Shown in pieces: positions 6,660-14,000 of a stretch of DNA of 15,477 bases. Positions within the stretch are counted from its first letter, which is position 1, and each line of letters opens with the position of its first letter. The notes under the pieces are model-generated. The model made no database searches and was not told the origin of the DNA. It saw only the letters and a program-made list of their open reading frames with translations. A program made the translations under genes and the position numbers. This stretch comes from Coriobacteriia bacterium (lineage in GTDB: Bacteria > Actinomycetota > Coriobacteriia > Anaerosomatales > JAENZW01): the NCBI GenBank assembly GCA_029858605.1, contig JAOUET010000022.1, positions 1 through 15,477 on the forward strand, read 5' to 3'.

Positions 6660-6729
6660 ACCATGCGTCGATATCGAATCGGCGGTGACCGCGAGCCGGC
6701 GATTGCTCGGTGCGAGAAGGGCAGGGCAA

Positions 6730-7677
6730 GTGAACGCGACAGTCGGGCTCCCGCGGGCGCTGTTGTACCACAAGTACGGTGATCTGTGGACGTCCTTCTT
6801 CGAGACTCTCGGCGTTCCGACTGTAGTGAGTCCGCCGACGAACCGCGCGATCCTGGAGCGCGGCAGCAGACTTGCGGTCGACGAGACTTGTCTGCCGATG
6901 AAGATCTTCCTGGGGCACGTGGATGAGCTGCTGTCGAAAGCCGACTACGTGCTGGTTCCGCGCGTCGCTTCGCTGGTGCGCGGCGAAACCACGTGTGTGA
7001 AGTTCCTCGGCGCCTACGACGTGACGCTAAACTCGATCCCCAACGCTCGACTTCTCGAATACGACGTCGATGTGGTGAACGGCAAACGCCAGGCTCCAGA
7101 GATGCGACGTCTCGGCCGCAGTTTTGAGCGCAACGTGACGAAGGTGATGTATGCGTACGCTCGCGCGTATCGCGAGTCGAAGCGGCGTCACCTCGAGCAC
7201 GCGCGCCAGCAGGAACGCGCCGCTCTCGCGCCGGGGCTCAAGGTGCTCGTCGTCGGTCATCCGTACAACATCCGTGACGAACTCATCGGCGTGCCAGTCG
7301 TTTCAATCCTGCGAGAACAGGGCGCGTCGGTGCTGGTGGCAGAGATGTCAGATGCGTCGGAGGCCAAGTCGCTGTCCGCGCGCATATCACGGGACGTGCC
7401 GTGGACCTTCAACAAGGAGCTCTTGGGCGCGGTGGAGCACTACCGCCCCCTCGTCGACGGAATCGTGTTCCTCGTGACGTTCCCGTGCGGACCGGACTCT
7501 CTCATGACCGAGCTTTGCGTGCGAAGACTCGATGGCATGCCGACGATCGTGCTCGTGCTTGACGAGCTGCAGGGCGAGGCTGGCCTGCGCACGCGGCTGG
7601 AAAGCTTCGTGGACCTTCTCAAGATGCGACCGGGCGGACGCTTCGCCACGGATGCTGTGATGGGTGTGCGACCGTGA
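6730..7677 (+). CDS. CoA-dehydratase-activase-related protein (DUF2229/COG3580-like)
   Basis: The product has 315 residues. It resembles the DUF2229/COG3580 proteins that are either fused to, or encoded beside, ATPase activators of 2-hydroxyacyl-CoA dehydratases. Family-like features are the N-terminal VGLPRALLYHKYGDLWTSFF, Cys54 in DETCLPMKIFLGHV, Cys89 in RGETTCVKF and Cys253 in FPCGPDSLM. The C-terminal QGEAGLRTRLESFVDLL is shared with dehydratase subunits. The conserved cysteines suggest an iron-sulfur cluster. GTG 6730 is chosen, with AAGGG 8 nt upstream and the family N-terminus; an in-frame upstream start at 6604 gives an Arg-rich extension without support. Its TGA overlaps the next start (GTGA, 4 nt). 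The reaction is not known. Confidence 0.8.
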   Translation: MNATVGLPRALLYHKYGDLWTSFFETLGVPTVVSPPTNRAILERGSRLAVDETCLPMKIFLGHVDELLSKADYVLVPRVASLVRGETTCVKFLGAYDVTLNSIPNARLLEYDVDVVNGKRQAPEMRRLGRSFERNVTKVMYAYARAYRESKRRHLEHARQQERAALAPGLKVLVVGHPYNIRDELIGVPVVSILREQGASVLVAEMSDASEAKSLSARISRDVPWTFNKELLGAVEHYRPLVDGIVFLVTFPCGPDSLMTELCVRRLDGMPTIVLVLDELQGEAGLRTRLESFVDLLKMRPGGRFATDAVMGVRP

Positions 7678-8789
7678 GCGAATCCGGTGGTCACGTCCTG
7701 AGTTTCCCGCACATGGGCAACTACCACGTTCCCATGGTCACGCTCGCGAGCATGCTCGACACCGAGATCCTGGTGGCACCCAGAATGACGCGACGCACGC
7801 TTGAGCTGGGTACGCGATACAGCCCCGAGTTCGTGTGCATCCCGTTCAAGTACAACCTGGGCAACTTCATCGAATCGCTCGAGAGCGGCGCGAACCTGCT
7901 CGTACAAGCGGGTGGTGGGTGCCGGTTCGGTTTCTACGCCGAGGTCCAGGAGGCGATTCTACGAGACTCGGGCTACGAGTTCGAGATGTTGCGGCTGTTC
8001 GGCAGCTTTGAACTGCGCGACTACCATCGTCAGCTCCGCCGTATCAACCCGAAGCTCACATTTCGCCGCGCGCTGTGGCACTATCGCCTCGCCTCACGTC
8101 AGACCAATGCGCTCGACGTCGTCGAGGACTACTCCCGCAAGAACTGCGGGTTCGAGGTCGAAGACGGCGCGTTCGAGCGCGCGTTCGAGGCTTTCCTCGG
8201 CAAGCTGGGGAGGACTCAGTCGTTCGCGGAGGTCGATACGCTCGAGCGCGAGACGCTCGAGGAACTGGCGGCCATTCCGACCGAAAGGCCCGACGACGCG
8301 CTCAAGGTCGGCGTCGTGGGCGAGTTGTATGTGGTCATGGAGCCGTTCTCGAACTTCTTTGTCGAAAAGGAACTGGCCAAGCGCGGTGTTGAGGTGCATC
8401 GACACATGTCGGTTTCGGAGATGATCGCGCACTCCGGCCGCAACGGGCCCAAGCACCTGCGCAAGCTCATCGAGATGTCCGGTCCGTACCTGCACTACCA
8501 CATCGGCGCTCACGGCACGGAGAGCGTCGGCCTAGCGCGTCAATTCATGCAGGACGGCTTCGATGGCGTCCTGCATCTCAAGCCATTCGGCTGCATGCCC
8601 GAGGTCAACGCGATGACCGCGCTTCAGCGCATGTCGCGCGAGAACCTGTTTCCAATCCTGTTCTTCAGCTACGACGCGCAATCATCGGAGACCGGTGTCC
8701 GCACCCGCCTCGAGGCTTTCTGCGACATGCTTCGGATGCGGCGCCGGCGCGATCCCGGTCTCGCTGAGGCCATGGAGGTGTGTGCCTGA
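7674..8789 (+). CDS. CoA-dehydratase-activase-related protein (COG3581-like)
   Basis: The 371-residue protein belongs to the COG3581-type relatives of 2-hydroxyglutaryl-CoA dehydratase subunits. Key stretches are FPHMGNYHVPM near the N-terminus, Cys55 in SPEFVCIPFKYNLGNF, Cys83 in QAGGGCRFGFYAEVQ, and Cys158 in KNCGFEV. Later come VGVVGELYVVMEPFSNFFVE, LKPFGCMPEVNAM and a closing SSETGVRTRLEAFCDML. The repeated Cys contexts are those that hold iron-sulfur clusters in the dehydratase superfamily. The GTG start at 7674 overlaps the previous TGA, and its own TGA overlaps the next ATG by one base (TGATG). It is the middle gene of a three-gene operon, presumably forming a complex with its neighbours. 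The substrate is unknown. Confidence 0.82.
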   Translation: MSESGGHVLSFPHMGNYHVPMVTLASMLDTEILVAPRMTRRTLELGTRYSPEFVCIPFKYNLGNFIESLESGANLLVQAGGGCRFGFYAEVQEAILRDSGYEFEMLRLFGSFELRDYHRQLRRINPKLTFRRALWHYRLASRQTNALDVVEDYSRKNCGFEVEDGAFERAFEAFLGKLGRTQSFAEVDTLERETLEELAAIPTERPDDALKVGVVGELYVVMEPFSNFFVEKELAKRGVEVHRHMSVSEMIAHSGRNGPKHLRKLIEMSGPYLHYHIGAHGTESVGLARQFMQDGFDGVLHLKPFGCMPEVNAMTALQRMSRENLFPILFFSYDAQSSETGVRTRLEAFCDMLRMRRRRDPGLAEAMEVCA

Positions 8790-9754
8790 TGGGCTATCTG
8801 GGCGTTGATGTCGGTTCGATTTCGACCAAGGCGGTCGTCATCGACGATGCCGGCCAGGTCGTTGCGCGCTCGTATCTCTGGACCGAGGGAGATCCTCTCG
8901 CCGCGGTCAAGCGGGTGCTTGCCGAGGTCGAGCTGCAGGCCGAGGCTGCCGAGGAATCCGTCGCCGCCGTGGGCGTGACTGGTTCGGCACGCGAACTCGT
9001 CGGCGCTGCGCTCGGCGCGCAAGTCGTCAAGAACGAGATCACCGCACACGCGATGGGCACGCTCGCTCGCCACCCCGACGTCCAGACCATCCTCGAGATC
9101 GGTGGCCAGGACAGCAAGATCATCCTGGTGCGCAACGGAGTGCCGGTGGACTACGCGATGAACACGCTTTGCGCAGCGGGCACCGGGTCGTTTCTCTCAG
9201 CGCAGGCTCGAAGGCTCAACGTTCCTGTGGAGGAGTTCGGTGCGTACGCGCTGCAATCGAGCAAGCCGACGAAGATCGCCGGACGCTGCACCGTGTTCGC
9301 CGAGTCGGATCTCGTGCACAAGGCGCAGATCGGTCACCCACGCGAGGACCTGATCGCCGGCCTGTGCCAGGCCATCGTCATGAACTACCTGAACAACGTT
9401 GGCAAGGGCAAGGAGATCCGCGCGCCGATCGTGTTCCAAGGCGGTGTGAGCAAGAACGTGGGTGTCGTGAAAGCATTCGCCGACCTCACCGGCGAGGGAA
9501 TCGTTGTGGATGAGGATGGGCACCTCATGGGGGCGATCGGCGCTGCACTGCTGGCGCGCGAAGGTGAGGGACGCGCCGCATTCGACTTCGCGACACGCGA
9601 TCTGGAGTTCGACACGCGCGGCTACGAATGCGGAGGTTGTCCGAACGACTGCGAGGTCGTCACGCTATGTCGCGCGGGGGAGTTCCTCGACGGTTGGGGC
9701 AATCGCTGCGAGCGTGGGCTCGAGCGCGCCAAGAAGAACGTCACGACCTCCTAG
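8789..9754 (+). CDS. ATP-dependent activase of 2-hydroxyacyl-CoA dehydratase type (BcrAD/BadFG/HgdC family)
   Basis: This 321-residue protein is an ASKHA-fold ATPase that drives electrons to a low-potential iron-sulfur enzyme. The sequence shows the phosphate-1 loop GVDVGSISTKAVVID (about residues 5-19) and LEIGGQDSKIILV (102-114). Cys128 in NTLCAAGTGSFL and Cys167 in GRCTVFAESD are the two ligands by which such dimers share one [4Fe-4S] cluster; FQGGVSKN (216-223) is the adenosine region. The C-terminus has an additional cluster, Cys281-x2-Cys284-x3-Cys288-x5-Cys294-x12-Cys307, not part of the minimal HgdC core. ATG 8789 has GGAGG 10 nt upstream. An alternative GTG at 8780 sits too close to that site. 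It is the last gene of the operon. Confidence 0.9.
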   Translation: MGYLGVDVGSISTKAVVIDDAGQVVARSYLWTEGDPLAAVKRVLAEVELQAEAAEESVAAVGVTGSARELVGAALGAQVVKNEITAHAMGTLARHPDVQTILEIGGQDSKIILVRNGVPVDYAMNTLCAAGTGSFLSAQARRLNVPVEEFGAYALQSSKPTKIAGRCTVFAESDLVHKAQIGHPREDLIAGLCQAIVMNYLNNVGKGKEIRAPIVFQGGVSKNVGVVKAFADLTGEGIVVDEDGHLMGAIGAALLAREGEGRAAFDFATRDLEFDTRGYECGGCPNDCEVVTLCRAGEFLDGWGNRCERGLERAKKNVTTS

Positions 9755-10071
9755 CGGTTGCGCAGCGCGGCAATCAGCCGCTCGTACTCGTCGCGGTCGA
9801 TCTCGCCTCTCGCAAAACGCTCGCGTGCGATTCTCTCGGCAGAGTCCTCGTGCGTTGAAGCCGCAGCCGGAGGGGCGATGTAGGGCGCCGGAACCTGGTG
9901 CGCCGTGGCTCGCACGGCCGCGTCACGCTGCGACCAAACCAACCAGACGACCAGTGCGACTATGAGCAGCAGGCCGAGACCCATCGTAGTCACCATCCAA
10001 CCGCTTCCGAAGAGGCCGTTCGTGCCGGAGAAGGCTGTCGAACACCAGCCGTCGAATCCGTATCCGTGCAT
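9751..10071 (-). CDS. SHOCT-domain membrane protein
   Basis: This 106-residue protein has one strong membrane segment (MGLGLLLIVALVVWLVW, about residues 30-46). A Pro/Ala-rich spacer follows, then a C-terminal SHOCT domain (SAERIARERFARGEIDRDEYERL), a short helical hairpin common at the ends of small bacterial membrane proteins. The N-terminus is Gly/aromatic-rich with one Cys. AAGGAG lies 6 nt upstream of ATG 10071 and 3 nt upstream of ATG 10074, so either start is possible. Its TAG and the TAG of the activase gene are read from the same CTAG on opposite strands (9751-9754). The role is unknown; SHOCT domains are thought to mediate oligomer or partner contacts. Confidence 0.75.
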   Translation of the reverse strand: MHGYGFDGWCSTAFSGTNGLFGSGWMVTTMGLGLLLIVALVVWLVWSQRDAAVRATAHQVPAPYIAPPAAASTHEDSAERIARERFARGEIDRDEYERLIAALRNR

Positions 10072-10151
10072 CATGGTCTCCTTCTTTGGCTTGCGTTCTT
10101 GTGGGCCAAGGGAGCCACATTCGTGCCAGAAGGTTCGCTTCACACAATGAA

Positions 10152-10189
10152 CACACGGTGTGAGCCGGGCTCGGTTCCCGCGAGGAACC
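10152..10189. other. Two short dyads between the SHOCT and cNMP-binding genes
   Basis: CACACGGTGTG is an 11-bp dyad near 10152-10162, and GGTTCC (10173-10178) pairs with GGAACC (10184-10189) around a 5-nt loop. Both lie in the 148-bp gap downstream of the cNMP-binding gene and upstream of the SHOCT gene on the minus strand. They could be a terminator stem or operators. No T-tract and no convincing promoter hexamers are seen. Confidence 0.3.
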
Positions 10190-10219
10190 TCTCTCGGAGG
10201 AGCCTACTGAATCGTGTGG

Positions 10220-10609
10220 CTAGGTGAGCACCTCGCCCGTGGCACTGTCGTCGTTTGAAGGAGCGCCGCCAAGCGTCTCGTCCATTCGCCGAAGGCGCCT
10301 GCTCATCTTGTCGAGCATCTGCAGAACCATTGGCTCGTCGACGATCGCGATGAACCCGGGACGATCGACGACCTCGACCCGAACGTCTCCGACTGCGGTT
10401 GCGGTTGCCGAGCGTGGTCCTGGAGCGAAAAGGCCCATCTCGCCGAAGAAGTCTCCGGTCGCGAGGACCGCTAACTCGACCTCGCCCTCGCGGGTTTCGC
10501 GCACGATTCGTACGAACCCCGACTTGATGATGTATAGGTCGGCCGCGCCGTCCCCCTGCGTGAAGAAGACGTGGCCGTCGGGATATGAGTGCGGTATGCC
10601 CCCCAGCAT
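10220..10609 (-). CDS. Stand-alone cyclic-nucleotide-binding-domain protein
   Basis: The 129-residue product is essentially a single CRP-type beta-roll. YPDGHVFFTQGDGAADLYIIKSGFVRI (about residues 9-35) gives the first strands. The phosphate-binding cassette is Phe55-Gly-Glu57 with MGLF and then Pro-Arg66-Ser67-Ala68, the residues that contact cyclic nucleotide in the family. A short helix (EPMVLQMLDKMSRRLRRMDETL) follows, then a polar tail. There is no helix-turn-helix, kinase or channel domain, so it is not a CRP regulator by itself. The N-terminal helices usual before the beta-roll are missing, so the protein is short at the front. AAGGGA lies about 6 nt before ATG 10609. It may act as a small regulatory subunit; the partner is unknown. 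Confidence 0.8.
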   Translation of the reverse strand: MLGGIPHSYPDGHVFFTQGDGAADLYIIKSGFVRIVRETREGEVELAVLATGDFFGEMGLFAPGPRSATATAVGDVRVEVVDRPGFIAIVDEPMVLQMLDKMSRRLRRMDETLGGAPSNDDSATGEVLT

Positions 10610-10672
10610 GCTCTTCCCTTCTGTCCTGGCGCGACTGCGCCGCCTTTTCAGTTCACTTCCGGGTGTCTGCCG

Positions 10673-11005
10673 CTACATACCCAGGAAGCGCTTGCCCAAA
10701 GCGGCCAGCGCGAGGGCACCCGTAGCCAGAGGTACGACCGGCGAGACCGGATCAGACTCTTCCTGAGTGCTCAGAGTGTCGCCCGATGTCAGAGATGACT
10801 CGGTTCCCTTGACCTTGGGGGCCTTCGTGGGCCCAGTGAGTTTGTCGGGCTTGGCCGCAGACGACGACTTCTTCGTGGACCCGGCGGCCAGCGACTCTTC
10901 AAGCGGGGGCGGGGCCATCGCGGCCTCCCCGCCGCCGGGAACGCACGTGACCACCGCGTACATCTCGGTGACCTTCGGCGGACAGCCACCGAAGGACCAC
11001 AACAT
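10673..11005 (-). CDS. Small protein with hydrophobic C-terminal tail similar to the adjacent multihaem protein
   Basis: The frame gives 110 residues: a Cys-containing N-terminus (FGGCPPKVTEMYAVVTCVPG), a Ser/Thr/Lys/Pro-rich linker, and a tail DPVSPVVPLA...GALALAALGKR. The tail matches that of the large multihaem protein, NPVNPAVPMA...GATLIALGGRE. It has no signal peptide, unusual for a protein with such a tail. No ribosome site precedes ATG 11005; ATG 10918 has GGGGAGG 5 nt upstream and would give 81 residues. Codon use (G/C third bases) looks coding above 10918 too, back to the in-frame stop at 11021-11023. It may therefore be a short real protein or the surviving 3' end of a second large surface-protein gene. 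It lies 36 nt after the multihaem gene, same strand. Confidence 0.45.
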   Translation of the reverse strand: MLWSFGGCPPKVTEMYAVVTCVPGGGEAAMAPPPLEESLAAGSTKKSSSAAKPDKLTGPTKAPKVKGTESSLTSGDTLSTQEESDPVSPVVPLATGALALAALGKRFLGM

Positions 11006-11041
11006 ATGCGGGGGATTGCTTCAGTGCTGACGCGAAGGACC

Positions 11042-14000
11042 CTATCTCGCCAGCAGCCTCAGAAGCTCGCGTCCCCCAAGGGCGATCAACGTTGCGCCGC
11101 TCACAGCCATCGGTACCGCGGGGTTGACCGGGTTCGAGGCAGGGGCACTATCGTCTCTGCCGCGGGAGACCAAATCGAGTCCAAGCGGCCGCCTGGCACT
11201 GCCTCCCGGGTCGCTGACCCCGAGCGAGCCCTTGCCCGTCGCGCCGGATCCGGTGAGTCCGCCGCCGGTCGTCTGCTCCGTCGTAGCGTCAGTCGCGGCA
11301 GGCAGTGGCTCGCCGAACTGCAAGAGGAGCGACTCGGCCGGAGCGCTCATTGACAGCGGGCCTGCGGCGGCGCCGATCTCGTCGGAGCCCGAGTCCCAGC
11401 CCGAGCCCTGTGGCCGAGCGCCGCGGTCGATATCGTCGGCGAGTGTGGCAGCCGGGTCGGCCTTGCCCTCGCAGGAAGCTGTGTCTTGGAGGTGGTAGTC
11501 ACCGGTCTTGGTCGGGGCGGAGCCCGCGCCTACAGGCGTCACGAAGAACGGGTTCAGTGTGTAGCTGCCGGTTGAGTCATTGAAGCTGCCGAAGGCCTGG
11601 TTGATGTCGGTGTACCGGACGTTCGCGTTGAGGTAGCCGCCGCCGTCGATCTCTTCCAGCGTAGCGGAGCTGCGGGAATCGTCGCCGTAGAGGATCGAGT
11701 TGTGGACCTTGACGGTACCGGGGGTGTGCCACCAGACGTAGAGGGCCCCCGCCACGTTGGCACTGTTGCCTGAGATCGTACAGAAGTCGAACGTCGGCAC
11801 CCCGCCGTTCTGGGGGGCGCACACGGCCCCGCCGTTGCCGCCTGCGTAGTTGCCCGAGAACGTCGTGTTCGTGTAGTTGTACGTGCCGTTGCCCTGTCTC
11901 AGTCCGCCTCCGTCCGTGTTCGCCTGGTTGCCGCGCACCACACATCGTTCCAGGGTGATGGTGTTCGCGGAGTTGAATCCCAGAGCGCCCCCGTAGCCTC
12001 CGGTGGCGGTGTTCCCCTCGAAGACGGTGTCGCGGAACACTGCGTTGAAGTTCCCGCTGTTGTTCCAGAGCGCGCCGCCGTTGCTGCCCGCCACGTTGTT
12101 GCGCACCACTGTGTTCTCGAGGGTGAGCATGTTCCCATCGTTGAATCCCAAGGCGCCCCCGCTACCTCCGGCACTGTTGCCCTGCAGGACGCAGTCACGG
12201 AACACGCCGCCGAAGGCGTTGCTGCCGCAGTACAGTGCGCCGCCGTTGCTGCCTGCTGTGTTGCTCGAGAGAGTGGAGGACTCGAAGATGAACTCATCAC
12301 AGCCGTTGCTGGTGAGGACGCCGCCCCCGCTGCCTCCGACCGAGTTGCCAGTGATGGTCGTCCGACGGAAGGTCGTGACGGCTGCGCTGTTGTTGTTCTG
12401 GAACCCGGGATGGTTGTTGCGGATCACCGTGTCCTCGATGAGCAGGAGCTTGGTGCCGCCCTGGTGGAGGATGCCGACCCCGCTGTTGTTCTCAACGACG
12501 CAGTCATCGATCACCGCCAGCGCACCGTTGAGGGCGATTCCGGTCGTGCCGTTGCGCACCGTAAAGCCGCGAAGTGTCGAGTTCGATCCGTCGCCCCAGT
12601 TTGGGAACTCGACGACCGTCGCGCCGCCCTGGATGAAGGTGCTTGCGGCACCGTTGACGGAGTCGACCGTGATGTCCTTGCCGTTGTACGCGAAGCCCGC
12701 GTATGTGCCGTCGGCGACCAGCACGGTCTGTCCCGTGCTCGCGGCGTTCACGGCGAGCTGGATCGTCCCGTACTCGCTCGGCACGTCGAGGGCGTTGAAG
12801 ACCGTGAGTGTCTTGTCGTTGGCCTGGTTGCCATCGTCCTGGGGCTCTCCCGTCGCTTCGGCGGCCGCACTGTCGGTGAAGTAGAAGCAGTACGGGATAG
12901 TACCGTCACCCGCGAAGGGCACGTAGACCTTCTCGGCGAGGTACTCGCCGTTGGTGTAGTCGGCGTCGGTCTTGGCGGTGTCGGTCGTGGTCACCGAGTC
13001 GTCCATCGTGACCTTCTCACCAACGTCGTCGTAGTCGCCATCGTCGTTCAGGTCGACCCAGACCTGCTTGGTGCCGGGCGCGTCGTTGTTGGCGTCCGTG
13101 TACTCGACACGGAAGTAGAACGGCTTGGTGGCCGCCTGGCTCTCGGGGTCCACACCGTCGATCTCGTAGGCGATTTCGCCCGTCCACGAGAGCGCGGGCG
13201 CCTGGTTGACGTTTTCCAGCACGGTTGCGGTTGAGATTGCCGATGGCACCGTGTCAATCCCGTCGCTCGCCTCGAAGTAGTAGGGCACCAACCCGTCCAC
13301 GTTGTACGTGAGCGTGGTCGTGTGGTTGAATCGCTTGCCCGCAAGCCAGTCGCCACCCGCCATGGCTGACATAGATACCACTTCACCCGTGTCGTCATAG
13401 TCCCCGTCATCGTTCTTGTCGACGTAGAGCGTAGGCGCGTCGCCCGAAGGTGCCTCACCGTCGGGGTCCTTGTAGGTGATGCGGAACTCGTAGTTCGTGA
13501 TACCGGTCGTGCCGCTGTTGGGATTGACCCCGTCATCTGAGTAGCCGCTCTCGCCGGTCCACGGGAGCTGTGGAGGAGCGTTCGTGACATCGACGGTGCG
13601 TGTCGGAGTTCGAGAAGTACCCGTGATCCCGTCGGATGCTTCGAAGACGTAGCCGAGTCTGTTGTCCCCGGCCTTCGCGAGCTGGACATCGACGTTGTAG
13701 TCGTTGCCGTTGTAGTAGGTCGAGTCCAGGGCGTTGTCGGGATCCATGGTCGCAGACTCGTTCGCATCGCCGAAGTCTCCATCGTCATTGCGATCGATGA
13801 GCAGCACCACGTAGCTCGGCGCGTTGTTGTTGCCATCTGTGTACGTGACTCTGAACGCGAACGTGTCCGCTGCCGACCCGCTGTCCGGGTTCGAGCCATC
13901 GTCTGCGTACCCCGCCTCGCCGGTCCAGGTGAGGATCGGGGCGATGCCGAGGCTCTGCCACAGCGTGCGGTTGAAGTCGCGCGTATTCTGGTTCGCTCCA

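Noticed and set aside
5764..6918. Long leftward open frame continuous with azlC
   Set aside because: It is antisense to the MBL and activase genes, has no family signal, and azlC has a good start and ribosome site at 5763. Long antisense frames are common at this GC content.
10628..10649. GGCGC-GACT-GCGCC hairpin followed by TTTT on the plus strand
   Set aside because: It would end rightward transcription, but no rightward gene precedes it; on the coding (minus) strand there is no T-tract.
12003..12884. 293-residue rightward frame opposite the beta-helix
   Set aside because: Its repetitive Pro/Leu-rich product mirrors the Asn/Gly repeats of the true gene, and no ribosome site is seen.
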